A stretch of 64,000 nt of DNA from Anaspis maculata (Eukaryota; Arthropoda; Insecta; Coleoptera; Scraptiidae), in NCBI GenBank assembly GCA_949128115.1, contig OX421968.1, positions 3,906,001-3,970,000 on the forward strand. The letters run 5' to 3'. Position numbers and translations under genes: made by a program. The notes beneath the pieces were generated by a model, which was given only the letters and a program-made list of their open reading frames with translations, made no database searches and was not told the DNA's origin. Shown here piece after piece: positions 45,676 to 57,839 of the stretch; the first letter of the stretch is position 1; each line of letters starts with the position of its first letter.

Positions 45676-45982
45676 GATATCTTCAAGATATCTGTCGTCA
45701 ATGTCTTATAGCTTACTATGAAAAGTCATCCTATAGATGTCATATTTGTGGCTTCGATATACATACATAGTTTAGCTGTGATATGGACATCTAGCGGATG
45801 TTGTAGGTTGTGTGGGTTTTATCATCCCTAATTTTTTCCCCACCGCAAATTTTCTAAAATCAGTACCATTTTCAAATTGTTCATTCAATTTTGAGCAAAA
45901 AGTTGCTCTTGCAAAATTTGAAGATTTCTAGTCAATCTGGCAACTTCTCATAATTTTGATTGCATAAAATTTGCATTGCTAC

Positions 45983-47381
45983 TAGCGCTGGGCAATATAT
46001 TCGATTAATCGATTATAATAATCGATTAATCGATTAATCGATCATTTTAACATGCAGAAAAATAATCGATTAATCGAAAATTCCGATTAATCGATTATTC
46101 AATTAATCGATTAATCGATTACGAATAATCGATTATTCAATCGATGAATCGATTGTGAATCATCGATTATTTAATCAAATAATCGATTATATTGGGATAA
46201 AATCGCAAATCAATAAATTAAATTGCTTTTCAAATTAAGAATATTCCGATTATTCACTTTTCAATTAATGGAATAATCGCTGATCACCTAATCGAATAAC
46301 TAGTAATCTATTATTAATCGATTATTCAAATTTCGATTATTTTCTAGCTACTTGGTCTAGTGACGTTGCTATGGAAGGTAGAGAAATTTTGAGTAATGAA
46401 TAATGAATACGTTGTAGGTACCTACCTATTCGATCACCTTAGGGTGATTGCATGTGGAGGGAGTTTATGGCAAAATGTCAATAGTGTCATTGTCATCTGT
46501 CAAGTTTCATCCATGCGGAGTCAACGTCAACCGGACTAACCTCACTAAGTACTGTTATTTTTACGTGCTTTGTTCACATACTAGTTTGTTCGGCGTTCCC
46601 AATCTTCCCAATCCTTGTCTATGGCCCCAACGCAATTCCCTAACAAATGTCAAAACATAACTAGATCTTTGCGCTGCCTGCCGGTGATCAGGTGAACGAA
46701 TTTCATGCAATCACCCTAGTGTGAAATACGTATAGCAAATTTCTTTCTTTTTTGAAATTGCATTGTATTGCGTCTTGCGTCAAGGTCAAGGGAAGGGAAT
46801 GAAACCTATCCACAACTAGAGTGAAACTCGGGCGAAACGTAATATGAGCTTCATGTAAACACGACCATCGAATTGGTAATAATAAATGAGAAGCTGCACG
46901 CTTTAAGCTAGGTGACGCCGGTTCATTCTCATTTATTCAGTTCTTTCTTGACTTGGTGTTTGGTTCGATTGGGTCTTTCCGTAAACCCCACTACGGCTAC
47001 TAAGATGAAAAGCATTGTTCGGAACTATTTTTAAAAAATCGACCAAAATGCGAGTGCATGCAATAATTGCAGAAAAACTGATAACCAAAAGAAATCGATT
47101 CATCAATTTTTTAATAATCGATAATCGAATTTATGGTTTTTGAAATAATCGATTAATCGATTTTGAAATATTCGATTTATTGATTTTGAAATATGTAATC
47201 GATTAATCGATTTTTTAATAATCGATTAATCGATTTTTTAATGATCGATCAATCGATTTTTGATAATCGATTAATCGATTTTTTAATAATCGATTAATCG
47301 AGAAAATCGATTAATCGGAGTAATCGATTATTTTCTTATAATCGATTATCGATTATAAAATCTCATAATCGCCCAGCCCTA
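45983..47381. mobile_element. 1.4-kb non-autonomous hAT-type element full of AATCGATT motifs, 8-bp TSD
   Basis: TIRs TAGCGCTGGGCAATAT and (inverse) TAGGGCTGGGCGATTAT, flanked by ATTGCTAC at 45975-45982 and 47382-47389. The right arm of palindrome G near 48267 reads GTAGCAATGCAAATTTT uninterrupted: the empty site. An 8-bp duplication and this TIR type fit the hAT superfamily. Subterminal blocks 46005-46330 and 47085-47360 are dense in AATCGATTAATCGATT. No transposase is present. Confidence 0.9.
46442..46716. mobile_element. 275-bp MITE with GGGTGATTGCATG ends, TA TSD, nested in the hAT element
   Basis: TA|GGGTGATTGCATG at 46440 and CATGCAATCACCC|TA at 46718 are perfect inverted ends of 13 bp. 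Non-coding. Confidence 0.85.
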
Positions 47382-48756
47382 ATTGCTACATCATTGGGGA
47401 TAATCAGTTCTAAATTTACACAATTGATGTTGAGATCATCAAGTATCGTAACATTCATAACGTAAGAACGATTTTGATCTAAACAATCCAGTGGCGTAGA
47501 ATTAGGGGGTTTTCTTACTCACATCCACTTATCTTCTACGCCACTGGATATTTTTCTAAATTAATTTTTTATTTCATTTGCCTCTCGATGTATAACAAAA
47601 AGTTGCTCGTATGAAATTTTGATTGGAGGCTTTGTTTTCGAGTTACATATCAAAATTTAAAAGTTTGAGATCAATAAACCGTAAAATTCAAGTCCCTGCT
47701 ATTTAGAAGCAGATAGGTACATATGACTGGAGAACCAAAACAATTGTAACATACATTGACTGACATGCAATTTTGTCTTCCATTCCGGCTTCTGTAGCGC
47801 TAATGAAATTTTTTTCCTACTTTACCTTTCTTCAAATTTGATGAACTCTAATATTAAAATAATTATGAGTATGAACTCACACAACGTAAAATCATTGTGT
47901 AAAATCAAAAGAAAGGGGTACATAAATCAACATGAATAATTGGAAAGAAGATTGATTGAAGCGTTTGCTGTTTTGCTCGATATGCCATCCATTTTCTTGA
48001 CTCAGAACTTTAAAGTTCAAATAACTCAAAAACGAAGCCTCCATTCAAAATTTCACAAGAGCAACTTTTTTTCTTGATTAAACGACAAACTCAAAAAAAT
48101 TATTGATTTTGAAAAATATCCAGTGGCGTAGCAGATAAGTGGATCTAAGTAAGAAAGACCCCTAATTCTACGGCATTGGATTGTTTTGATCAAAATCGAT
48201 CTTACGTTATGATACTTAAAATGATCTCAACATCACTAGTGTCAATTTGGAACTGATTATCTTCAATGATGTAGCAATGCAAATTTTAAGCAACTAAAAT
48301 TATGAGAAGTTGCAAGATTGACTAGAAATCTTCAAACTGAATTATCTCAAAAGTATGCCTCCTATCAAAATTTTGCAAGAGCAACTTTTCGCTCATAATT
48401 GAACGAACAACTCGAAAATGGTACTGATTGTAGAAAATTTGCAGTGAGAAAAAAATAAGGGATGATATAAAAGGGGCGCAACCACCCCTATCTACGCCGT
48501 GGGGCTGTTCTCACCAAATGTATTATTTGAGATTTATAGGCATTTGTTGGGTGAATACGTGTAAGAAATTTGACGCGAATCGGTTGACCAGTATAAAAGT
48601 TAGGTGAGAAAAACTGTATTTATTCTCCAAATTTGAAGAGCTGTATCTCAGTTATTACGGGTTTTTGAACGAAATTTTTATATGCATATTTCATTCTTTT
48701 CTAATGCTCTATCGACTGGCAAAATCTTTGCGATTAAACACGGGACATCCTGTATA

Positions 48757-51077
48757 CAGGTGTCCCTAAATTAGCCTGTGATACTTCAGCAGCAGATTCT
48801 ACGATCAAAAATAAGAAAAAAAGCTCTCACAATCTTGGGTCAAAAAATGATTCATAAGGGAGCTACAGCCCCCTAAAGGTGGGTCCCTGAAGATGGTTTT
48901 TATTTAATATCTCCGAAACTTGTAGGAGCAAAATGATGAAATTTGGCACATACTCAAAAGTTTTAATGCTCAACAGGATAAAGTGGGAGTAATTTCAAAA
49001 ATTTGCCCGGGAATGGGGTAACTTGTTAGGAGGGGGGGTAAAAATTACCCCAACTTTTTTGTGTATGTTTTTTTCAAGATTTTATGCAAAATTATGAAAT
49101 TTCAGGGTATTCTACGGAAAAAAGGTGCTCTTGTTGAACTTCGATAGCGTGCCCCATTTTCGAGCAAAATCATTTTGAAATTTGTTTGCATGCTGAATAA
49201 TCGAATTTGTGAACGATGGACATTTTTCTGGTTCCAAAATCAGCCCTGAACATTTCATGAGCGTATTCTACAACCAAAAATAAGAAAAAGTTCCAATGAA
49301 CATCATCCGAAAAATGCTTTATAAGGGGGCTACAACCCCCTAAATGTGTGCCTCTGAAGATGGTTTTTATTGATCACCTCCGAAACTAGTTAGGACAAAA
49401 TGACGGAATTTAGCACATACCTACACTAAAATTTTTATGCTTGATAAGATTGACTAAAAATCATCGGAAACAATTTCCCGAGGATGAGGGAACTCGGGAA
49501 GAAGCGGGGTATAAATTACCCCAAGTTTTTTGTGTTCACCTTTTTCCAAGATTTCTTGCAAAATTATGAAAATTCAGTGCTTTACGAGACCGACTTCTTT
49601 CTGGTTCCAAAACCAGCCCTGAGTATTCCATAGGCGTATTCTACGGCTAAAACAATGGTGAAAATTCCTCTTGATCATAGGTCCAAAAAAAAAAACTCCA
49701 CAAGGGAGCTACAGCCCCTGTTCGGGGGCTGCGTATTCTCGTTATAAAGCAATTTTCGGCCTATGTTCATGGTAAATTTTTCAAAGTCGATCGTCCACAA
49801 ATTCGATTCTTCAGTCTGCAAGAAAGTTCAAAACCATTTTAGTCGAAAATGGGGCAAGCTATCAAAGTTCAACAGAAGCACCTTTTTTCCGTACAACACC
49901 CTAAAATTTCAAAATTTTGCATAAAATTGAAGAAAAAAAACACATACACAAAGAAGTTGGGATAATTTTTACCCCACCTCCTAACAAGTTACCCCACTCC
50001 TGGGCAAATTTTTCAAATCACGTTTACTCCATCCTATTTACCATGAAAATTTCTGAGTAGGTATGTGCCAAATTTCATGATTTTGCCCCAACTAGTTTCG
50101 GAGATATTGAATAAAAACCATCTTCAGGGACCCATCTTTAGGGGGCTGTAGCTCCCCTATAAAGCATTTTTCAGCTTATGTTCATGGGAACTTTTTTCTA
50201 ATTTTTGGTCGTAGAACATGCTTATGAAATACTCGGGGCTGATTTTGGAACCAGAAAAAAGTCCATCGCCCACAAATTCGATTATTCAGCCTGCAAAAAA
50301 TTTCAAAACGATTTTACTCGAAACTGAGGCAAGCTATCAAGTTCAACAAGAACACTTTTTTCCCGTAAAACACCCTGAAATTTCATAATTTTGCATAAAA
50401 TCTTGAAAAAGCACATACATAAAAAAGTTGGGGTAATTTTTACCCCACTTTCTAACAAGTTACCCCACTCCCGGGCAAATTTTTTGAATGACGTTTTTTT
50501 TTTAATTCGTTTATTTAACGTCGGCCTATTTCCGCAACGAGGCCTAACACCGACGCCGGTGAATGCTTTCCTCCACTATACCGGAAATTTTGCCGAACCC
50601 CTGTGTGCTCCAACACAGGGTAGGGATTTTTAACGACCACCAACATCGCATGGGGGTCGGCACCATCGTTCGTATTTTATGTGCTATGCGACACACGGCG
50701 CGTCTTGCATTTAGCAAGCATTTCAACTAAACCAAGGGAGCTTGTTTTCGAGGCCGAAAATCCGTCCCCGGCGGAGATCGAACCCGCGACCTCTGGAGTG
50801 GTAGTCGAACGCGCTAACTAATCACACCACAAGCTCCTCTTGAATGACGTTTATTCCATCCTGTTTAGCAGAAACTTCTGACTATGTCCCAAACTTCATC
50901 ATTTTGCTCCAACTAGTTCCAGAGATATTGAATAAAAACCATCTTCAGGGACCCACCTTTAGGGGGCTATAGCTCCCCTATAAAGCATTTTTCGACCCAA
51001 GTTTATGGGAACTTTTTTCTTCTTTTTAATCGTAGAATCTGCTGCTGAAGTATGGCAGGCTAATTTAGGGACACCTG
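48757..51077. repeat. Palindrome H with repeated internal 0.4-kb modules
   Basis: Ends TATA|CAGGTGTCCCTAAATTAGC and TAATTTAGGGACACCTG|TA. The arms contain a module (GGGAGCTACAGCCCCCTAAAGGTG...GAAGATGGTTTTTATT...CTCCGAAACT) at 48855, 49320 and 49700, with inverse copies near 50160 and 50950, so the palindrome was extended by internal duplication. The right arm carries a SINE. A lone module lies at 27395-27490. Confidence 0.85.
50497..50839 (-). mobile_element. tRNA-derived SINE, family A, full copy with 13-bp TSD
   Basis: On the minus strand it starts GGAGCTTGTGGTGTGATTAG (A-box region), has the B box GGTTCGATCTC and ends in an A-rich tail (T-run 50493-50503). TTGAATGACGTTT stands at 50484-50496 and 50840-50852; the last Ts overlap the tail. 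It interrupts palindrome H and is the longest copy of the family in the window. Confidence 0.9.
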
Positions 51078-51169
51078 TATTGTTCGAATTGTTAATAATA
51101 GTCAGAATAAATAAAAGAAAGGGGGTCATGGCATTCCAACAGTCATGAAGTTTGGGGAGGGCTCAACTT

Positions 51170-53485
51170 CTAACTTGCAGCAGGTAGTCGATTCGTTTGC
51201 CGACTGTTTTTCTGAATCTTTCGCTGCCTCCAGTAGCGGTTCTTTTAGTGCACGGGCCTCGCCCGATCATTCTATAAATCACCTATCTATAAAAACGAAT
51301 CGGCCAAGATGACATAATACGTGCTATTGCGAAGTTGAAAAATAGTTGCACAGCAGGTCTGGATCAGATACCCGCTTTTCTAATCAGAGATTGCCGCTGA
51401 ATTCTTGCCAGTCCTTTGAAGACCATTTTCAATTTCATTCTCGAAACGTCCCATTTCCCCTTGTGGTATTCCCCCTTTGTTTTGTTTGTACGTTGGTACC
51501 TGAAGTAGGTACTGTCGTTGACGTTCCTACTTCAAAGCAGCAGCAGCCGCGGGCAGACAGAGAAGAGGGTCAGCTGTTGTGACGAGGACGTGAACGTTTC
51601 GGTGCATCGAGAGTGTGTCGTTTTTACAATTTAAGGTCGGTCTTTCTTTGATTATTGCATCGTAATGTTGGCTTCCATCCACTCACCAAATCACGCATTT
51701 TGATACCTATTTTGTCCGCGAAATTATTGTAAATAACACGACATTCTTTGTTCTCTTTGTTTTCAACGGGCTTGCATAACCCGCAGTTTTTCCCCTTTGA
51801 AATCAAGGAGCTTTGCACTGCTTTGAATTTTGTGTAATTTATCTACTCCCAAATGATCTTAATATTGATGGCACAGGCCGAAATCTAGTGGGTGTGCTTT
51901 TTGCGCACTCATGACGTGACCTCAAGGCCGCGCTATTGCGCGTACTTCGAGGTTTGATTAATTGTTTCTTTCCACAAGTTACGTCACAAACAGGAAGACG
52001 ACAGAAAGGAACTCCACTACGCCAAAATCAGCCGCTAAGTAGAGAACAGTACTTTTGATGATTCATTCTCATTTCATTGTTCATTGCCGGGTTATACATG
52101 AAAGTAAAGGAAGGAAAGAGAGACTTGCCGCTTCTCCGTGTCCTGGGGGGGGGTCCTCCACTTGTATGAATCTGCCTTGTTGAATCTACTAACCTTTCTT
52201 ATTTGGGGGGAAATTATGTATAACGACGAAGAGAGGGCCACAGGTTGGCTCGAGTCGATTTTCTTGTATTTACTGTTATTTCTTGTATGTGATTACTGTT
52301 TACTAACCATTGTTCTGTTTTGAATGTAAGTATGTATCTGTGGGGTTTGTGATGGGTAACTTCTGGGGAATTTCGGGCGAATGCGTTATAGATACTTCTT
52401 CCTTCCAATTGCTTACTGGAAGTGTGACCAACTTCAACTTCTCTACTTATTTATCTCTCACCTGTCTCTTGTTTATTCAGTTTATCTCTTATTTGTTTCT
52501 TGTTGATCTACCTACACCATCACTTATCATTTGTTTCTTGCTGATTTATCCACTTGATCACTTATTACTTGTTTCTTGCTGATTTATGTACTTGTTTACC
52601 GATCATTTTTTTTATTGTTTATTTATCTATCAATTTGACTTCTTCTGTTTGTAAAGTGTAAAATGAATTGCTCAGCGTTCAAAGCTGAGCGTAAAGTTTC
52701 CTTTTGTTGTTACGTAAATAACTTGTAAACGAAACAAACTTTCAAAGAGGTTCAAGCACCGATTCACGCTAACTTGATCAATGCATTACTGGAGTGACTT
52801 CTCTGTCACTTCATCATGAGTCATTCACACTCGACTTTTGTTCAGATCATTTGGGAAGGGATTTTTTCCAGCAACCAACCAGGCAATACGCAGGGGTTTC
52901 TTTGACGTGTTCTTCCCATGTGTGCCTGTCAGCGAATACGTCACTTTTCCTTTGCGATCAAATTGACAGTTCGACATGTTTCATGATTTCTTGTTTTGTT
53001 TTGTTAATCTGATTTTGTATTCATTTTATTGTTGTAAATTCCTGCATTGTCTAAATAATTTGTAATGATCTCTTGTTCCATTTGTTTGTGTTTTGTTGTT
53101 TTTACTCATGTTGTGTCATTTTATCACTGTCAATTCCTTGTTGTGAGGTGTTTTGAGAAAAGAAACAAATTCATTCAAAAACTTTGCAATTGATTTTCAA
53201 TAAACATTCATTTTGCTTGCATTTCATTCGCGTTTCATTCTAGAATCAAACCTCATCCCCAACTACACATTCTCATCTCGAGTAAGAACTTAACACAACG
53301 TAGGGAAAAGGTAAACAACGAGGGGAAAGGAAGAAACAAAGACGATCTCAGCCAAACATCGAAAAGAGGGTTACACTACAGAAATGGTACCATCAACCAG
53401 GATACACTACACCCTCAATCTGGAAAACTTCTCGTCTGTGTCCCATATTCAAGAAGGGTAACACGAGGGGTAACAGGGCGGGCAG
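51170..53485 (+). pseudogene. LINE reverse transcriptase fragment split by an LTR-type insertion
   Basis: 51190-51457 encodes VDSFADCFSESFAASSS, then (after a frameshift) DDIIRAIAKLKNSCTAGLDQ, IPAFLIRDC, a stop, and LKTIFNFILETSHFP. The frame resumes at 53412 with PSIWKTSRLCPIFKKGN. Joined at the duplicated CCCT the reading is HFP|SIWK, the normal block at the start of the jockey/CR1-type reverse transcriptase domain. Stop and frameshift show it is dead. Confidence 0.82.
51462..53411. mobile_element. 1.95-kb LTR-type insertion, TG...CA, 4-bp TSD CCCT
   Basis: Begins TGTGGTATTCCCCC and ends GGATACACTACA, with CCCT at 51458-51461 and 53412-53415 exactly where a LINE reading frame is broken. 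No gag or pol coding region was found, so it is most simply a long solo LTR; a non-coding LTR-type element is the alternative. Much of 52140-53230 is T-rich on the plus strand. Confidence 0.75.
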
Positions 53486-54810
53486 TGGCGACGCTAGAGA
53501 GGGTTCAGGGGGGGGGCAGGCCCCCACTGAGAGACCCTCGGCCCCCACTGAAGGAAATCTTAGGGTGGGCCATTTATTTTCATGTTAATAAATCATTAAT
53601 CTTGTTTTACATTCATTTTGTTAAATTTTCTTCAAAAGAAAAGTATTTCAGCCGTAAATTTTGTAGGGAAAAAAAGCTTGCGCTAGTGGTGGTTGAAAAA
53701 AAGAGGTTTCACTTATTTCACTTCCACGAATCCCCGGAGGATAAAACTTTGAATTGCGTGTTTCGAGAATAATTATAGAACTAAAAGAGTATTATCCATT
53801 CCAAGCCTAAAAAAAACACAGTGGCCTGTAATTTTTTTTCTTCAAGTTGGATAATCTGATAAGTTGCTAGATTGAAAAAGTTATTCAAATTTGTCAAAGT
53901 GATGTTCGCTGTGCTGGATTGCCGTTTTAATTCAATTGTTAAGTCAGCTTTTGACACTGACACATTATTCTTATTCTGTTTTGTCTTGAAAACGCCGTTA
54001 GGCAAGCTATTTCGATAGTGAGAAGTGCTGAGAGCTGCAATAGGAAGAATATAGAGTTAAAAAGATGACCGAGGAGGACACAGGTCTAGCGGCGGGGTGT
54101 GATTTCGTCGCAAGTGATCCCGCGACCTGGAGCGCGATTCTGTACTTGCCTACCGACACTTGTCGGTATCGGCCGACAGCTTTAACGACACTTGTCGGTA
54201 GGAGCGATTCTGTACTTGCAAATGTGACCGATGCGACCGATAGTTGTCGTTCCGGACCGACAGTTGTCGCTCAGCCCACCGACGGGTCTTGAGGCCATCG
54301 GTCGACGAAAAAGCTGTCGTTACGCAAGCGCATTATAAGTTTTTAGCCTGTTTATTGTTTTGTATTTGCGATTTGTAGGTTTACAAGGGAAAGTGTTCGC
54401 TTCGCATCACGCATATAATACGCATAGGTACCTACTTAGTATACCTAGTTCTCGACGTAGGTATTTGGTAGATGTATGGTAACTACCTCCCGTGCATATA
54501 GGTACCTATACCTAGTATATGGTCCTCCGTGGTATGATCTAAGACAGCCAATAATTTTCAACCGCGTCCGAATGAATTTGGTTGATATAAACATTAATTG
54601 CAAATTCGTAGCACAATATCGGTGGGTGGCGTTTTGTTCGAATGAATTCGAATTTATTAGGTACGGAGATAGGTTGCCAGTTCAACTCTCTTCATAGGTT
54701 TTGTCTTTATTGTTCTCATAAATATTTATTGAAGGCTGAGATGCTGGGCTTCAACATGCTATACCTAGATTCTAATTTCGGTAAGTAGGTATATCTACCT
54801 ACTTAGCGTC
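53486..54810. other. Intergenic with short GTCGGT-type repeats, no supported gene
   Basis: At 54131-54220 GAGCGATTCTGTACTTGC occurs twice, on either side of an inverted CCTACCGACACTTGTCGGTA / CGACACTTGTCGGTAGG. 53490-53560 is C/G-rich (CCCCCACTGA repeated). A frame at 54065-54292 is not recognised. Confidence 0.45.
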
Positions 54811-55905
54811 GGGAGTTTCTAAAACGCATGCGGCATGCAAATTGCATGCGGGGCACAAGGGCCCCTCCGACGGGGCTGATTTTTTGCACACGTGTGCTGC
54901 AAGACCTGCAAAGTCTATCCACAAAAAATCAGCCCCCTACCTATAAAGTAAGGGTAGTTTACTCGAAATTGAAGGAGTATAGGCAACCAACAATACATCA
55001 ACAGGGCTATATTTGGGACTACTGGTTCAATGATGGAAATTTAAGTAATTTCTACGATCGCCCTAGCCATTGACACCCCCCCTTGCCGCACTCACCCCTT
55101 CATCCTGAAACCACCACCACCGCCCCCCTGCCCCCACTCACCCCCTCACATAAATTACCGCCACCACCCCCTCACCCACTGACCAATGCCCGTCTCACCT
55201 AACTTTTATAACAGCCCCCTTTATCAATTCGCCTTCTTGCCATAACCACTATGCCTTCCCCCCCCCCTCACCCCCTCACATTACCACCTTCACACCCTTA
55301 CAACTATATACCTACAATAGTTTCCACAGAAAAATTGAAAATTACAATTTCATCTGAGAGGTTGTAGTTTTTTTATCTATTTTTTCAGCGTAAGGTGCAC
55401 AAGCAACTTATTAAAGGAAATGCCAAAAATCAACCCCGCGCAGCAGCCGAAAGAGTGTTTCACCCCAGCTTGTCTATTCTGCATGCGGGTTAATAACTTT
55501 GAAAGGAAAAATACCAGCGCCTCCAGATTTTTACAGAACCTCTTTATCAGGCTGCAGCACCTTTTGGCATACAAAAACTACCCCTGAAGCCACCCCTTTG
55601 GAAGGGTGTTTTTGGAAAAAATCCTATCTATCAAGAGGGTGGCTTTTTTTCATGCGTTTTTTCGCCAAAAAATACACAACCGACTAATCCAAGAAAATGC
55701 CAAGAATCAACCCCGCAAGTCTGATGCAGCCGACGCAGCAGCCGAAAGAGTGTTTCACCCCAGCTTGTCTATTCTGCATGCGGGTTAATAACTTTTGAAG
55801 AAAAAATACCAGCGCCTCCAGATTTTTACAGAATCTCTTTATTAGGCTGCAGCACCTCTTGGCATAGAAAAACTACCTCTAAATCTACTCCTTAGGGTAC
55901 CCCTA

Positions 55906-56315
55906 CCTCTAGGTAGTGAGGTGTATCACACTGTATAATGAGCGCGCACACACACATGGTCAGCGCAGCGACGAAACTCGCTCTCTCTTGCCCCGGCTTT
56001 CGTGCGATGAGCATGTGCTAGATCGAGCACCCAAATAAATGTATTTGTGCAAATGTTACGTGTAATTAATCCACTCGCACCTCGACCAAAGAACATTTCA
56101 GGTAGTGTTATTTTAGATTTTGAAGTTGGGGTGGGGGAGTGAAGGAGTGAATTTGGGTGGCACTTTTTACACAAAATTTTTTCTCCCTTGATGCTGTGCG
56201 GTAGGGTTGGGGTTGAAAATTATGGAAATGTTGCTCCAGCAAGAGAATTTCATTCTCTTCAATTTGATTTATCGTAAAGTGGGTGGTGTCATTTTAAATT
56301 ATGGAGTCTGGGTGG
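55906..56315. other. Unassigned centre of palindrome I
   Basis: No gene recognised; G-rich near 56125-56330. Confidence 0.4.
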
Positions 56316-57432
56316 GTGGGGGTGAGGGGGCTAAAGATAGGAATTCCTCAATGTACCTATGTTTTAGATGTTCCCCTCTACATATATGGAAATCGACCTG
56401 CCCGAGCTTTTTTCTAGAGGTGGAATGCCCTGAAAACCCTCTGTTGTGTTTTCGTTGGTCCACTCTGTATTAAAAATTGAAACAAAAAATTAAGGGGGAG
56501 GATAAGGAAAGCTCGGAGAGAGGGAGGGTATTAAAATAATAATAATAATAATAATAATAAGTGTTTATTGTTTTTTTTTGATACAGCATATCATAAAACA
56601 AGTTACTGGCAAGAGTAGCACAAGACAAATTAAGAAAGAAAACAACATCCATTAGCTCATCAAAAATAAGTAAATAAATATAAGTAAATATATAAATCAA
56701 CAGTAGGTAATAATCAAGTGTTTACATAACAAAAAAGACAAATTTAATAGTTACAGAGTATAACTCAGCACGTTACAAATCATAGATCAATTCACAATCA
56801 CAATATACGTGTTATTCTTCCACAATGAAGGACCTTAGCCGCAGGGAGTTCTGGAGAAAAATGAAAATTTCTTTTGAGCTTTCAACAGATAGGTTTTGAA
56901 GAAGGTTGTGAGGGTCGGTAGGGTTCAAAAGCAAAGGTGGGCGAAAACATTTGTACATTGGACATTGAAGCAGAATATGCTCGAGATTCTCAAGTTTACG
57001 CTGGTTACAAAGACTACAGTGCACCTGACAGTTGATTTTGGTTGTGACATGATTAACAGAAATAGATAGAGTAGCCACGTTGCAGGTTCGCAATTGTATC
57101 ATACACCTTTTTACATTCAAGTTCGTGGTATTGAATAAGTATTCGTTTGAGTTTTTCACCACTGGGTTTTCACTTATTATAAATTTGTAATCGGGTGCAT
57201 AAGTACTGAGCGTGGGGGTGAGGGGGCTAAAGATAGGAATTCCTCAATGTACCTATGTTTTAGATGTTCCCCTCTACATATATGGAAATCGACCTGCCCG
57301 AGCTTTTTTCTAGAGGTGGAATGCCCTGAAAACCCTCTGTTGTGTTTTCGTTGGTCCACCCTGTATTAAAAATTGAAACAAAAAATTAAGGGGGAGGATA
57401 AGGAAAGCTCGGAGAGAGGGAGGGTATTAAAA
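56316..57432 (-). mobile_element. I-like LINE 3' end flanked by 221-bp direct repeats
   Basis: 56316-56536 and 57212-57432 are direct repeats of equal length (221 bp) with one visible difference (CCACTCTG against CCACCCTG). Between them, 56537-57211 is a 5'-truncated minus-strand LINE ending in a TTA-repeat tail (ATT/AAT array 56536-56561), as in I-type elements. The simplest reading is a very long target-site duplication made by one recent insertion. Confidence 0.8.
56812..57162 (-). pseudogene. C-terminal part of a LINE ORF2 with reverse-transcriptase zinc knuckle
   Basis: The 117-codon frame has CSLCNQRKLENLEHILLQC (C-x2-C-x9-H-x4-C), the zinc-binding motif found downstream of RT/RNase H in I/R1-type elements, and ends naturally near 56812. 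The upstream RT and RNase H are missing by 5' truncation. Confidence 0.8.
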
Positions 57433-57669
57433 GAAGGACTGAGTATGGGGATATTGCTGCTGGGGATGGGGCTGTTGGGGTTGGAGATAGGGTTATTAAG
57501 TGTTGCTAAGAGAAAGCAGGAGATGAGCTATAGAGAAGGTCGTCGACCGTAAAGACGTATATGGCTGAACGCGGATGGTCAAGAGGAACAGAAAACCCAA
57601 GAAACATTTTTTCCTTCCAACAAGAAGGATGCACAAGGTACCGAGTGTTTTTTTTATGCCATGCCAGTT

Positions 57670-57832
57670 TGATGGACGTCTTATTTTCGAATTTGTCACT
57701 ACGTCTCATTTCCGCGACGATTCAGACGTCTTATTTACGTAACAATTTCAACATTTCATTTCTGCGACGATTCCGACATCTTATTTACGCGACGATTCTG
57801 ACGTCTCATTTCCGCGACGACATCGAAGACGA
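57670..57832. repeat. GACGTCTTATTT / CGCGACGATT minisatellite
   Basis: Diverged units of about 27-33 bp of the form (ACGTCTCATTTCCGCGACGATT) recur five or six times up to the hAT element. Confidence 0.75.
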
Positions 57833-57839
57833 TGATCAC

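Larger units (their letters stand above)
45825..48480. repeat. Palindrome G, left arm interrupted by a hAT-type element
   Basis: 45825-45982 plus 47382-47700 form the left arm; about 47990-48480 is the right arm (ATCATCCCTAATTTTTTCCC against GGGATGAT; GTAGAATTAGGGGGT / CCCCTAATTCTAC). An inner stem CCAGTGGCGTAGA...TCTACGCCACTGG sits at 47490-47550. Confidence 0.8.
39240..48752. repeat. Paired outer inverted ends of a composite 9.5-kb palindromic region
   Basis: Left: TA|CAGGTCCCGTGTTTAATCG, then about 290 bp to 39530. Right: the inverse from about 48485 to CGATTAAACACGGGACATCCTG at 48752. The arms match through GGTGAGAACAGCCCCATGGCGTAG / CTACGCCGTGGGGCTGTTCTCACC. The GATATC blocks at 39530-39850 and 45655-45800 form a second inverted layer. 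The region between contains several later insertions. Confidence 0.65.
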
